Shown here one piece after another: positions 28,194-37,291 of a stretch of 64,000 bases of DNA. Positions within the stretch are counted from its first letter, which is position 1. The number at the start of each line of letters is the position of its first letter. Both the position numbers and the translations under genes were made by a program. Under the pieces are notes generated by a model. That model made no database searches. It saw nothing but the letters and a program-made list of their open reading frames with translations, and was not told where the DNA came from. The stretch is from positions 3,051,001-3,115,000 of the forward strand of contig NZ_CP059732.1 of assembly GCF_014117325.1 (NCBI RefSeq). Direction: 5' to 3'. Source of the DNA: Spirosoma foliorum (GTDB lineage Bacteria; Bacteroidota; Bacteroidia; Cytophagales; Spirosomataceae).

Positions 28194-28311
28194 AGATGTC
28201 AAAAGTCTTAAAATGTTGAGTTTCTCTCTGTATAGTAGGCAAAGCCTAAAGTAAACTTTATACTCTTATTGCGACAGTTGTCTATCGCTACCTATCAGAA
28301 ATTAAGCAACT

Positions 28312-28762
28312 ATGAAATTAAAAAGTGTACTCGTTTTAGTTACGTCAATAACACTGCTGTATGGCTGTTCTTCAAAAAAAAGAGTCTGTCCCACTCGTTG
28401 GAACCTGGGAATTAGTCTCGGCAACGACCATAGAAAAGGATACAACGTTCTCTACGTTTGACTCGACGCACAAGATGATCAAAATCATCAATGACACTCA
28501 CTTTGCGTTCTTAAATCATGCAGTGGCCCCGCCGAAAGATTCGTCAAATGCTTTCTCTGGCGGAGGTGGCACCTACACCTTAGTCGATAGCAACTATACC
28601 GAGCATCTGGATTATTTTATCGACAAGGCCTGGGAGAATAATAAATTTGAGTTTGTTGTTAAATTTAGCGGTGATACCCTTATTCAAAAGGGTATTGAAA
28701 AAGTTGAGAAACTCGGTGTTGACCGCATCATTATTGAAAAATACAAACGTGTTACGAAGTAA
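28312..28762 (+). pseudogene. Lipocalin-like lipoprotein split by an A8 tract
   Basis: The ATG at 28312 starts a lipoprotein signal peptide ending in the lipobox 'LLYGCSSKK'. In the written sequence this frame then continues into unrelated residues. The domain that should follow ('ESVPLVGTWELVSATT...') is in the next frame, open to 28762. The switch occurs in eight A (28374-28381) right after the lipobox. With seven A the two halves join perfectly. The domain resembles lipocalin-like/DUF4488 small lipoproteins (beta-rich, 'GTWELVSA' opening). An internal ATG at 28361 overlaps the lipobox in the other frame and is unlikely to be a real start. It could be a true mutation, phase variation, slippage decoding, or a sequencing error. 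Confidence 0.75.
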
Positions 28763-28769
28763 GCCCAGC

Positions 28770-29885
28770 TTAAACTAATAGCCGCATTACCTGAAACGCA
28801 GTTCGTTTTAAGTAGTCAGGTGCATTGGCCAGCGCATCGTCTAAACTTGCCGGTCCCGGCATGATAGAAAAGGCGCTGGCCAATCCTAGCGTATCCAGCT
28901 CGTCAGGCGCCAGTTTTAACGACCCACAAAGCGCCACCACCGGAATACCTTTCGCTTTCGCCAACCGGGTAATGCCGGCAATAAGTTTGCCCTGCAATGT
29001 CTGATTATCAATTCGCCCTTCGCCTGTAAATACAAGATCTGCTCCCGCCATTTTGTCGGCCAATTGGGTGTGTTTCATGAGCAGGTTAACGCCTTCAGTA
29101 AGTTGCCCCTTCAGGAACAAAACAGCACCAGCCCCTAGCCCTCCTGCTGCACCAGCACCGGGCATAGCTGACAGATTCATAGCAAACGTTGTCTCAACGA
29201 CCTTAGCCCAATGCTTCATACCTGCATCCAGAACTGGCAGATCGTCCGGTTTCGCGCCTTTTTGCGGGCCGTATACATAAGTTGCCCCTTGTGGACCCAC
29301 CAGCGGGTTCGTGACATCGCAGGCGACTTCTACGGTTCCTTCCCAGGCCGTTTTGGGTGGGATTATTGTTTTAATTTGGTCAAGATTGCCTCCACAGGGC
29401 CGTAAAACCGCTCCGGACGCATCAAGAAATTGCCAACCCAGTGCGGCAGCCATACCTGTTCCAGCATCATTGGTTGCACTACCACCAATGCCCAGAACAA
29501 GGTGCTCGATACCCTGCTCAATAGCGTGTGCAATTAGCTCGCCAGTTCCGAACGTATTGGCCTGAAATGGGTCGAGTTCCGCGAGTTTAAGCAACCGTAA
29601 CCCCGAGGCCTGGGCCATTTCAATAAAAGCCGTTTTGCCATCACCCGAAATGCCATACCCTGCTTCGACCGGATGCCCCAATGGTCCCTGAACCTTAACC
29701 GTATGCCAGGTGCCCTGAGTAGCCTGTGTTAATACGTCGGAGGTACCTTCACCGCCATCGGCCATCGGAACAGCTACAACTTCGGCTGTTGGACTAGCCC
29801 TTAAAATGCCGTCGGTCATTGCCGCACAAACCTCAGAAGCAGTCAATGAACCTTTGAACTTATCGGGTGCCAATAAAATCTTCAT
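28770..29885 (-). CDS. Glycerate kinase
   Basis: A 371-residue enzyme of the Gly_kinase (GlxK/GarK) family, which phosphorylates D-glycerate with ATP. Clear signatures: 'KILLAPDKFKGSLTASEVCAA' at the N-terminus, 'VPMADGGEGTSDVL' (~40-53), 'LGIGGSATNDAGTGMAAALG' (~130-149), and 'DLVFTGEGRIDNQTLQGKL' near the C-terminus. Length and motif order are normal. Most members give 2-phosphoglycerate, but the position cannot be read from sequence. It is divergent from an oxidoreductase gene and stops 7 bp from the convergent lipoprotein gene. Confidence 0.95.
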   Translation of the reverse strand: MKILLAPDKFKGSLTASEVCAAMTDGILRASPTAEVVAVPMADGGEGTSDVLTQATQGTWHTVKVQGPLGHPVEAGYGISGDGKTAFIEMAQASGLRLLKLAELDPFQANTFGTGELIAHAIEQGIEHLVLGIGGSATNDAGTGMAAALGWQFLDASGAVLRPCGGNLDQIKTIIPPKTAWEGTVEVACDVTNPLVGPQGATYVYGPQKGAKPDDLPVLDAGMKHWAKVVETTFAMNLSAMPGAGAAGGLGAGAVLFLKGQLTEGVNLLMKHTQLADKMAGADLVFTGEGRIDNQTLQGKLIAGITRLAKAKGIPVVALCGSLKLAPDELDTLGLASAFSIMPGPASLDDALANAPDYLKRTAFQVMRLLV

Positions 29886-29957
29886 TGTTAATAATTGTGT
29901 ATCCTTTGCTAAGTGAGTAAGTTGGCCACCAATTCGATTTACTGGCTATTCAAAACT

Positions 29958-30983
29958 ATGTCCCTACTTAAAGCAGCCATCATTGGGGGTGGCAATATTG
30001 CCGATAATAATCATATTCCCGCACTCAAACAGCTATTTGAGCAAGTCGAACTAGTGGCTGTTTGTAGTCGCGACCTGACGAAAGCCCGTGCCCTGGCCGA
30101 CAAGCACGGCATTCCTCATGCATTCGATGACACGAGTGAACTGTATCGTCAGTGCGCACCGGATGTTGTGGTTATTTGTACACCGAACAACCTCCACTAT
30201 CCGCAAACGATGGAGGCTCTTAACCATAACTGCCACGTTTTCTGCGAGAAACCACCCGCGTTGAACGCCAAAAACGCTCGCGAAATGGCCGATCTCGCAG
30301 CCCAAAAAGGCCGGATACTGGCGTATAATTTTCAACTCCGACAAACCAGCGAATGGGCACTGCTTATGCGTTGCAAAGCCGATGGTTTGCTTGGCGATAT
30401 TTACCACATTAAGGCGCACTTTCTGCGTCGGCGGGGCATACCGGGCTGGGGTTATTTCACCAATAAAGCCATGCAGGGTGGTGGTGCTCTAATGGATATT
30501 GGTGTTCACGTTCTTGATTTAGCCCTGTGCGCACTCGGCTACCCCACACCCGATCAGGTATTGGGCAATACCTACGATTTTATTGGTAAGGCGGGTGGCA
30601 AAGGTTTACTAGGCGCATGGAATCCAGCGACTTTTGAGGTTGAAGATGCAGCTACCGCGTATCTCTCATTTCCAGATAAAGCGTCAATTATGCTATCCGC
30701 TTCGTTTGCGTTGAATACGCAGGTCGATAAAGATCGTAATCTGGAATTATTTGGCAGCAAGGGAGGAGTTAAGCTGTTCCCGTTTAGTCTACATACCGAA
30801 GTAGCTGGCGAACTTGCCGACATTCAGTTCCCTTACCTGGAAGAAGTTGACATTCAGCTAAAAAATACAGCGGCTTTTCTGGATGCCTGCCAGGGTAAAC
30901 CCTCAAATGTCTGTACGGCGGAACAGGGAGCCATTTTGCAGGAAATCGTCGAACGCATTTATCAGTCTGCTACCACTGCCTAG
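29958..30983 (+). CDS. Gfo/Idh/MocA-family oxidoreductase
   Basis: A 341-residue NAD(P)-dependent oxidoreductase. The ATG at 29958 is chosen because the Rossmann fold follows at once ('KAAIIGGGNIADNNHIPAL'). An upstream GTG at 29913 would add 15 residues. The 'CEKPPALNAKNAREMADLA' segment carries the E-K-P motif typical of the family. The C-terminal alpha/beta domain includes 'GGGALMDIGVHVLDLALCALG', with the substrate-contacting D-x-x-x-H. These enzymes act on sugars, inositols or cyclised derivatives. The substrate is unknown. Confidence 0.93.
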   Translation: MSLLKAAIIGGGNIADNNHIPALKQLFEQVELVAVCSRDLTKARALADKHGIPHAFDDTSELYRQCAPDVVVICTPNNLHYPQTMEALNHNCHVFCEKPPALNAKNAREMADLAAQKGRILAYNFQLRQTSEWALLMRCKADGLLGDIYHIKAHFLRRRGIPGWGYFTNKAMQGGGALMDIGVHVLDLALCALGYPTPDQVLGNTYDFIGKAGGKGLLGAWNPATFEVEDAATAYLSFPDKASIMLSASFALNTQVDKDRNLELFGSKGGVKLFPFSLHTEVAGELADIQFPYLEEVDIQLKNTAAFLDACQGKPSNVCTAEQGAILQEIVERIYQSATTA

Positions 30984-30990
30984 ATTAAGT

Positions 30991-31038
30991 CTGGAGCGAC
31001 AAAGAACAGTGGTTAAACTTCGTTTTTTGTCGCTCCAG
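30991..31038. terminator. 13-bp perfect hairpin between convergent genes
   Basis: The arms 30991-31003 and 31026-31038 (CTGGAGCGACAAA and its complement) sit between the oxidoreductase stop at 30983 and the stop at 31046 of the minus-strand gene. A T6 run starts the right arm. It probably terminates both transcripts. Confidence 0.75.
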
Positions 31039-31045
31039 GTTTCGT

Positions 31046-31540
31046 TTACTTCCCACAAGCCGCACTTCCGGTACAAGCCAGACTGACAAATAGCTCAGAG
31101 CGGATTTTCCAGCCGGATTCCGTTTTGCGCCACATGGCCAGATAAACACCAGTAATTGTCTGAATACCATCGGGCCGCTGAAAACGCCCTGTCCAATGGC
31201 CATTTTCGGCGGCCAATGGACTCGTTGTACTCACCTGAATTTGATCCGTATTACGCACGTAACCCAGAAAATTGGGATCTTTAAACTGAACCGATACGGA
31301 CGCTAATACCGAATCCCGGCCCGATACATGCGAGCCACTTCCCCGTGTCACTTCAATATCCGGCAGCATCGTTTGCCCAAAAGCCGTCAGGTCACGGGCT
31401 TGAATAGCCTGGTTTGACTGTGTTCGTAACGACTTAATAGCAACGATATCAGTACTTTCAACAGGCTTCGTTTGCGCGAACGAGCCAAATGAAAGCAGAA
31501 AAAGGCCGATTAACAGGCAAGTGATTTGCGTGCGATTCAT
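31046..31540 (-). CDS. Secreted SnoaL/NTF2-like (DUF4440-type) protein
   Basis: A 164-residue protein. The ATG at 31540 is chosen because it begins a signal peptide ('ITCLLIGLFLLSFGSFAQ'). The longer frame from 31600 runs into a hairpin cluster. The body has the NTF2-like pattern: an N-terminal helix pair ('AIKSLRTQSNQAIQARDLTA'), the 'GRDSVLASVSVQF' segment and late strands 'GVYLAMWRKTESGWKIRSE'. Members of this fold include isomerases, cyclases and binding proteins. No catalytic residue can be assigned. Confidence 0.8.
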   Translation of the reverse strand: MNRTQITCLLIGLFLLSFGSFAQTKPVESTDIVAIKSLRTQSNQAIQARDLTAFGQTMLPDIEVTRGSGSHVSGRDSVLASVSVQFKDPNFLGYVRNTDQIQVSTTSPLAAENGHWTGRFQRPDGIQTITGVYLAMWRKTESGWKIRSELFVSLACTGSAACGK

Positions 31541-31559
31541 TATGACAGATTTTTCTTTC

Positions 31560-31683
31560 GACAGGTTTTTTATCCTGTCTGTGATGTCAGGTGCTAACAC
31601 CTGACACGATAGGTTTTGAGAAACCTATCGGTGCGAACAGTAGGTTTTGAGAAACCTAGCATGTCGGCTTTAAGAAGCCGACA
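31560..31683. repeat. Cluster of five adjacent small hairpins
   Basis: Five perfect inverted repeats lie in series: 31560-31579 (6-bp stem), 31585-31606 (9 bp), 31607-31630 (10 bp), 31641-31658 (7 bp) and 31662-31683 (9 bp). Four have 4-nt loops. The third and fourth share the TAGGTTT-TGAG-AAACCTA core. The cluster fills the gap between the M14 peptidase gene and the NTF2-like gene, both on the minus strand. Confidence 0.85.
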
Positions 31684-31696
31684 CCACAGAAAAAAA

Positions 31697-33451
31697 TTAA
31701 TTCAACCGATACACCGGATATCGATTATGCGTTTTTTCGTAATAGGGTGTCTGACGATAAATGAAATCCAACTGAGCGTCGGCATTTTCGGCGAACGCTT
31801 TATCAGACGCCCGCTTCTCATCCAGTTTTTTACGCAACGCCGGATCTTTCTTCAGGATTTCAGCGGCTGTGTCTTCGAAAATATAGTCCGAAAAATACTC
31901 TTTCTGGTCGAGCACACTATCAAAGAAATTCCAGGCAAAAAACGAATCGACGCCCTGTGGCTCAAGCGTTTCAACGATGTATCGGTTCGTGGGTTGATTC
32001 GCCTGAATGAGGTAATCGCCTTTGTAGAATTGAATCGGTTGCGTCTCCGACCGTACTTTCACCCCTGAATGGATGTAATGCCCTTCGTAAGGGCGCTGCC
32101 CCGTTTTAAAATCGGTGATGTAATAGGCCGAAACGCTCATCAAGGTATCTTTCGGCAGCGTTTGAAGTTTCACGCCATTCCGTTTCAGCAACCCAATAAC
32201 CTCACTCCAGGCTTGCGGAATAACATAAGCACGAGGTTTATCAACCTGCGCATCAACAGCGAATGTATTCCAGTAAGGTATGCGCTTGGTAAACGGCTTG
32301 GAGCGGTCGTAGTAGAGTCGTTTCAACCCTGATACCTCACTAGGTTTGTAAGCAGCTGCATAGCCCAGAAATGTAATCGAATCCGTTTTAGTCCGGTCCA
32401 GTTTATAACTCAGAGGAAAGTTCGTTTGTTGGCTAACCACCTCGTTCGCCTTTTTCTGATTGGCCAGAATGGTTTGCGCATCACGTTCACATAATCGTAG
32501 TACCGATTCGTCGAACGCGTAAGATGCCTTAACCCGTGCCGGATAATCTTTCCACATGTGCGTCTCCAGTGTAAAGCCAAAGCAATTGAATAAAGCGGCA
32601 TACCCTGTCGAATAGCGCGGAGAGTCGTTATAACCCAATAAGCCACTTTCAGGCGTCTCCGAAAAACTGTTAATATAAGGTGCTGGCGGAAAACCTTGAG
32701 CCGTCAGGGCTTTATCCAGTTCCGGCTGAAATGTTTTCTGCATGTAGCCCGACACAGTTGGATGGAGCTTGTCTTTCTGGGTTGCAAAATACGTCAGTAC
32801 ATGCTGATAGTCAGCGCCATCACTGGTATGATTATCAATAAACACCTGTGGCTTCAAAGATTGGTACATCGCCTGAAACGCTTTCGTATTTTCAGCTTCG
32901 GCTTTGATAAAATCGCGATTTAGATTCAGATTACGCGCATTTCCCCGAAATCCGTACGATTCCGGACCATTCTGATTTACCCGCGAAAGGCCCCGGTTCA
33001 GTGCCCCATCGATATTATACACGGGCACAATAGCCAGTAGTACATTCTTAGGCAGTTTATTGGCTTTCAATAGATCCCGTGCCATCATCATGCAGGCATC
33101 GATTCCTTCGGGTTCGCCGGGATGAATCCCATTGTTGATGAGCAGCGTTACACGGTCAGGTCGCGACGCAAATTGTTTATCGGCAGCTAACAGAAACACA
33201 TGGAGCGGTTTCCCAATATCGGTTTTACCAACTTCTATGAGCTTCGCCTGATCATACTGTTTATCCAACTGCTGGTACCAGCTTATAATCTGGGCATAGG
33301 TTGCTGTTTGGTTTGTATTGCGCTCATAAGGGGTGAGGTCTGATGGCTTTGACTGCGCGAACAGATGTGTCGACGCCAGTTGCAACAGCAAACAAGTAAT
33401 AACGATAAGCCGCAGATAATGCTGGTTGATGAACGGAAAGGCTGGTTTCAT
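31697..33451 (-). CDS. M14-family zinc carboxypeptidase
   Basis: A secreted 584-residue metallopeptidase with a signal peptide (hydrophobic core 'LIVITCLLLQLAST'). The zinc site is readable as 'GIHPGEPEG', H110-x-x-E113, with the third ligand His in 'FIDNHTSDG'. The catalytic Glu lies in 'FTLETHMW'. The C-terminal ~230 residues form extra beta-rich domains, as in large Bacteroidota M14 enzymes. It probably trims peptides in the periplasm or outside the cell. Confidence 0.9.
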   Translation of the reverse strand: MKPAFPFINQHYLRLIVITCLLLQLASTHLFAQSKPSDLTPYERNTNQTATYAQIISWYQQLDKQYDQAKLIEVGKTDIGKPLHVFLLAADKQFASRPDRVTLLINNGIHPGEPEGIDACMMMARDLLKANKLPKNVLLAIVPVYNIDGALNRGLSRVNQNGPESYGFRGNARNLNLNRDFIKAEAENTKAFQAMYQSLKPQVFIDNHTSDGADYQHVLTYFATQKDKLHPTVSGYMQKTFQPELDKALTAQGFPPAPYINSFSETPESGLLGYNDSPRYSTGYAALFNCFGFTLETHMWKDYPARVKASYAFDESVLRLCERDAQTILANQKKANEVVSQQTNFPLSYKLDRTKTDSITFLGYAAAYKPSEVSGLKRLYYDRSKPFTKRIPYWNTFAVDAQVDKPRAYVIPQAWSEVIGLLKRNGVKLQTLPKDTLMSVSAYYITDFKTGQRPYEGHYIHSGVKVRSETQPIQFYKGDYLIQANQPTNRYIVETLEPQGVDSFFAWNFFDSVLDQKEYFSDYIFEDTAAEILKKDPALRKKLDEKRASDKAFAENADAQLDFIYRQTPYYEKTHNRYPVYRLN

Positions 33452-33525
33452 GAAAGGTATTTTTTGTATCGCAGAGGATCAAATGTGGTTTCTTGAAAAT
33501 GAATGAACCTGGTTGATAAATTCAG

Positions 33526-33598
33526 TTCGACCCCTTCAGGGTCGTATGTTTATAGTGGCATCCTTTTTCTATAAACATACGACCCTGAAGGGGTCGAA
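33526..33598. repeat. 30-bp perfect inverted repeat
   Basis: The arms 33526-33555 and 33569-33598 are exact reverse complements around a 13-nt loop containing T5. The repeat lies in the 264-bp gap upstream of the M14 gene and downstream of the amidase gene, both on the minus strand. A second, smaller repeat follows at 33684-33707. Confidence 0.9.
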
Positions 33599-33683
33599 CC
33601 AAACATGGTAACGAGGTCCCCAATTTTCCAACCTCTGGTTAAAATCTAGTAATCGTCAATCGGCCAGAGGCCGAAGAATAGTC

Positions 33684-33707
33684 AGCACGAACGTTGACGT
33701 TCGCGCT
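33684..33707. repeat. 10-bp inverted repeat next to the amidase stop
   Basis: The arms 33684-33693 and 33698-33707 (AGCACGAACG; one G-U compatible mismatch) surround the loop TTGA. It lies 9 bp beyond the amidase stop at 33716 and is a candidate terminator on the minus strand, although no U-tract follows. Confidence 0.55.
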
Positions 33708-33715
33708 ATCGTATA

Positions 33716-35293
33716 TCATATAGCGACTTTACGCTTCTTTTTTGGTAAAACAGGCGTACTGGCTGGTGGTATTCGGTGATGAGTAGCCTGTTCGTAGGCA
33801 TAGCACAGCTTGACAAGCGTTGGCTCGCTAAACGGTCGACCGAAAAATTGCAGCCCGGCCGGTAAGTTATCGTACGTAAAACCCATCGGTACAGAAAAAG
33901 CCGGGAAACCCGTTGGCGGGGAGAGGGCATTGTTGTTTGTGCCCGACGGCGTATTCAAATCGCCAATGAGCCGGGGCGGATAACTAAATGACGGGTACAC
34001 CAGCACATCCACTCCCGTTGAATCCATTGCCCGAAGGAGTAATTGCCGAAGCCGTTCGCGAAGTGCCAGGTTTTTCCCCCAACCTTTATGGGCTTCGGGC
34101 GCTAAAGTATCCTTGTCCGAATCAAGGAGCGTTTTTTCGATACTAGGATGAAATTGTCGCGACTTAATAATGGATGTTAGCGATTTATGCGGTGCATTAG
34201 GCCCCAGATTGGCCAGATACAGATTGAAATCGCGCCGTAGCTGCGGAATGGTGTCGAACGATTTATTGATTGTATCCAACTCTGGCACTCGAACCGAATC
34301 GACAACTATGGCACCAGCCGCCCGAAGTTCATCCAGCGCTTTATTGAATAAGGCATATACCTGAGGATCAGAATTTTTCGCCGTACATAATTGACGAAAT
34401 ACCCCAATACGCGCCCCTTTTAGGCCATCTTTGTCCAGAAATTGACGATACGACTGCGGAATTTTACCCTCGCTCCGCCGGGTTACCGAATCGGCCTTGT
34501 CATAACCCGCAATGACATCTAATACCCGAACCGCATCTTCCACTGTTCGGCAGATTGGCCCACCTGTATCATTCGTCATTGCCAGCGGAGCAATCCCACT
34601 CCGACTAACCAGACCTAGTGTAGGTCGAAAACCAACCAGACTCTGGTGCGACGATGGTCCTCGTATCGAACTTCCCGTATCAGTCCCTAATCCAATGGTT
34701 CCAAAATCAGCAGCCACTGCAGCGGCTGTTCCCCCACTCGACCCCGCGGTTGTCCGCTTTGTATCATAGGGGTTCCGGGAGTAACCGGGTAAAATAGAGC
34801 TTACTGAAACGTTGCCCGATGTGGCAAATTCAGCCAGATTTGACTTGGCAATAATAATGGCACCGGCTGCCCGAATTCGCTGAACGACAAAGGCATCCGC
34901 AGGCGGAATAGATTTTTTCATCGCCAGCGTTCCGTTGGTCGTTGGCATGTCGAAGGTGTTGTAATTGTCTTTCACAATCACCGGAATCCCATGCAGTGGG
35001 CCAACAAACTTTCCGGTCGCCTTATAAAGCGAATCAAGCCGACGGGCTTCGGTTAAGGCTTTCGGATTGCCCATGATGATGGTATTCAGAAAAGGTCCCT
35101 GTTTGTCGTAAGCCTCAATTCGGTCGAGATAAAGTTGCACCAGTTGCTCAGCCGTCAGTTTACCTGATTGCATGGCCTGATGAAGCTGGTCGACAGTAGC
35201 CTCACGCAACTGTTTTGGCTTGAACGACTGGGCCTTTACTGCATTGACCAAAAGCAGCAAAGAGATTAAAAGAGGAAGTACAGAGTTCTTCAT
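33716..35293 (-). CDS. Amidase-signature family hydrolase, secreted
   Basis: A 525-residue amidase-signature enzyme with a signal peptide ('LPLLISLLLLVNAVKAQ'). The Ser-cisSer-Lys triad is visible: Lys108 in 'PVIVKDNYNT', Ser185 in 'TAGSSGGTA' and Ser209 in 'GTDTGSSIRGP'. The length and the 'IIIAKSNLAEFA' segment match the family. Related enzymes hydrolyse amides or esters, including peptide amides. It is not part of a GatCAB set, because no gatB or gatC is present and the protein is exported. Confidence 0.93.
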   Translation of the reverse strand: MKNSVLPLLISLLLLVNAVKAQSFKPKQLREATVDQLHQAMQSGKLTAEQLVQLYLDRIEAYDKQGPFLNTIIMGNPKALTEARRLDSLYKATGKFVGPLHGIPVIVKDNYNTFDMPTTNGTLAMKKSIPPADAFVVQRIRAAGAIIIAKSNLAEFATSGNVSVSSILPGYSRNPYDTKRTTAGSSGGTAAAVAADFGTIGLGTDTGSSIRGPSSHQSLVGFRPTLGLVSRSGIAPLAMTNDTGGPICRTVEDAVRVLDVIAGYDKADSVTRRSEGKIPQSYRQFLDKDGLKGARIGVFRQLCTAKNSDPQVYALFNKALDELRAAGAIVVDSVRVPELDTINKSFDTIPQLRRDFNLYLANLGPNAPHKSLTSIIKSRQFHPSIEKTLLDSDKDTLAPEAHKGWGKNLALRERLRQLLLRAMDSTGVDVLVYPSFSYPPRLIGDLNTPSGTNNNALSPPTGFPAFSVPMGFTYDNLPAGLQFFGRPFSEPTLVKLCYAYEQATHHRIPPASTPVLPKKKRKVAI

Positions 35294-35636
35294 TTTAGGC
35301 TGTGTACGAATGATTGGTTACTTTATATTGAGAAGTGACAGAATAATTTATTGGCACAAAACGATTTGACCAATTTTTCATCATAAAAATAAACCCAAAC
35401 CCAGAAGAATTGCCATGTACACCAAAAAGTGCAATTTTAAATCCATTACGTTTAATCATTTAAAGTGCGTTTGTCGTTTGACCTTCCCCAAACAAATCCC
35501 GTACTTGCATAGGTTTGTGCAACATCTCAGGCCAAGTTTTGTAACAGATCAGCCTCTATCGCTGGACATTACCCCCTGAAACGTTGAATCGTACCGGCGA
35601 CCCGGTTGAAACGCTTAAACCTGATACCTTAAAACC
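35294..35636. other. Divergent intergenic region, amidase / beta-lactamase-fold gene
   Basis: 343 bp without a plausible gene. It must carry both promoters. The A+T-rich middle has related AAGTGC words at about 35429 and 35463, but no operator can be named. Confidence 0.45.
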
Positions 35637-37229
35637 ATGAACCTCAATCGCAGAGATTTTCTCCGGCAACTTGGCTTCGGTGCTGCTGGCCTGGCCATTG
35701 CTTCTACTCTACCCGATACCAGTTGGGCGCTACCTACTAAAACGGGCAAACTCCCCCGTGCTTTACCTGAAACCCAGGGCGTTGCACCCGGAGGTCTGCT
35801 TGACTTTCTGAACACGGTAGAATCCCAAAAGCTCAATATTCACAGCATGATGGTGCTTCGGCATGGCCAGGTTGTGGCCGAAGGTTGGTGGGCACCGTAT
35901 GCACCTCAATACATTCACACGCTTTACTCACTGAGCAAGAGCTTTACCTCATCGGCAATCGGGATGGCGGTCGATGAAAAGCGGTTAACCGTTGAGGATA
36001 AAGTGGTTTCATTTTTCCCCAAAGATGTTCCGGCCACTATCAGCGCGAATCTGGCTGCCATGCGCGTGAAGGATTTGCTGACCATGTCGACGGGGCATGA
36101 TAAGGATACAACACCGGCATTACGGGGTGGTACGGATAACAACTGGGTCAAATCATTCCTGGCACAACCTGTTGATCATGAACCAGGTACATTTTATATG
36201 TACAACAGTGGTGCTACCTATATGCTTTCGGCCATTATCCAGAAGCTGACGAACCAAACCCTGCTCGATTATTTAAAACCTCGTTTGTTCGGGCCGCTGG
36301 GCATCGAAGGCATGGATTGGGAAGTTGACCCCAATGGCATCAATACGGGTGGCTGGGGTCTGCGAATAAAGACGGAAGATATTGCCAAATTCGGGCAGCT
36401 TTATTTACAAAAGGGCGTCTGGAATGGTAAGCGCCTGATCTCTGAAGCGTGGATTCATGACGCCACAAGGAAAGAAGTCGACTCGAAGGGTGGCAAAGGC
36501 GATGCTAGTGTAAACGACTGGATTCAGGGTTACGGTTATCAATTCTGGCGGTGTCGTAACGACGCTTATCGGGCCGATGGCGCGTTCGGTCAGTTCTGCG
36601 TTGTTCTTCCCAAGGAAGATGCGCTGGTTGCTATCACCGCTGAATCAGCGAACACGCAGGGTATTCTCGACGCGATCTGGAATCACATTCTGCCCGCCCT
36701 TCGAGGAACAGGTTTATCGGCCGATAAAATGAAACAGGCGGCTTTAACCCAAAAATTGGCTACGCTGACCTTAACGCCAAGTGTTTCGCAGACCGCTTCG
36801 TCGGTACAAGCCAAAATAAGTGGCAAGACGTATGCCGTTGCTGACAATTCATTGCATGTAAAAGATGTTTCACTGACCTTCGGTAAAGATGGCTGTATAT
36901 TCAAACTTCAAGATAATGAAGGTGACCATCAGGTATTGTGCGGTGTTGGTAGGTGGCGAGACAGTACAACCACGTTCTCAGTGGCACCCCTATCCCTGAC
37001 GCCAACGGTTGTACCAAATGGTCCGAACCGAAAAGTAGCCGGTAGTGGTGGCTGGCAGGACGAGAATACATTTGTCATGACCTGGCGATTCATAGAAACG
37101 GCTCACTACGAAACCGTAACCTGCCGATTTGGTGCCGACGGTGTTCAGGTGGAATTTCAAAACAGCATAAGTATCCTTACTAAAGGAAAAGACAAACGCC
37201 CAGTATTGGAAGGAAAAGCCGTGGCGTAA
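35637..37229 (+). CDS. Serine beta-lactamase-fold hydrolase with Tat signal
   Basis: A 530-residue class C beta-lactamase-fold protein. The N-terminus has a twin-arginine signal ('NRRDFLRQLGFGAAGLAIA'), so it is exported folded. The S-x-x-K motif is Ser98-Leu-Ser-Lys101 ('LYSLSKSFTSS'), followed by the Tyr motif in 'YMYNSGATYML'. The last ~150 residues form an extra beta domain ('SSVQAKISGKTYAVADNSLH'). Such proteins include esterases, D-aminopeptidases and carboxypeptidases, and true antibiotic resistance is not implied. Confidence 0.9.
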   Translation: MNLNRRDFLRQLGFGAAGLAIASTLPDTSWALPTKTGKLPRALPETQGVAPGGLLDFLNTVESQKLNIHSMMVLRHGQVVAEGWWAPYAPQYIHTLYSLSKSFTSSAIGMAVDEKRLTVEDKVVSFFPKDVPATISANLAAMRVKDLLTMSTGHDKDTTPALRGGTDNNWVKSFLAQPVDHEPGTFYMYNSGATYMLSAIIQKLTNQTLLDYLKPRLFGPLGIEGMDWEVDPNGINTGGWGLRIKTEDIAKFGQLYLQKGVWNGKRLISEAWIHDATRKEVDSKGGKGDASVNDWIQGYGYQFWRCRNDAYRADGAFGQFCVVLPKEDALVAITAESANTQGILDAIWNHILPALRGTGLSADKMKQAALTQKLATLTLTPSVSQTASSVQAKISGKTYAVADNSLHVKDVSLTFGKDGCIFKLQDNEGDHQVLCGVGRWRDSTTTFSVAPLSLTPTVVPNGPNRKVAGSGGWQDENTFVMTWRFIETAHYETVTCRFGADGVQVEFQNSISILTKGKDKRPVLEGKAVA

Positions 37230-37233
37230 AGAT

Positions 37234-37286
37234 TACCCTCACCCCCGGCCCTCCCCTGTTTTCAGGGGAGGGCCGGGGTGAGGGTA
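37234..37286. repeat. GC-rich inverted repeat between convergent genes
   Basis: The arms 37234-37258 and 37263-37286 are reverse complements with one bulged C, around a 4-nt loop. The repeat starts 5 bp after the beta-lactamase-fold stop and ends just before the convergent molybdoenzyme stop at 37292, so it is a likely two-way terminator. Confidence 0.85.
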
Positions 37287-37291
37287 CTTAA

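Noticed and set aside
31560..31683. CRISPR-like array
   Set aside because: Units are palindromes of different sequence without equal repeats and spacers, and no cas gene is near.
33716..35293. GatA subunit of the amidotransferase
   Set aside because: It has a signal peptide and no gatB or gatC nearby.
35637..37229. Antibiotic-resistance beta-lactamase
   Set aside because: The fold alone also covers esterases and peptidases; the extra C-terminal domain and Tat signal do not indicate resistance.
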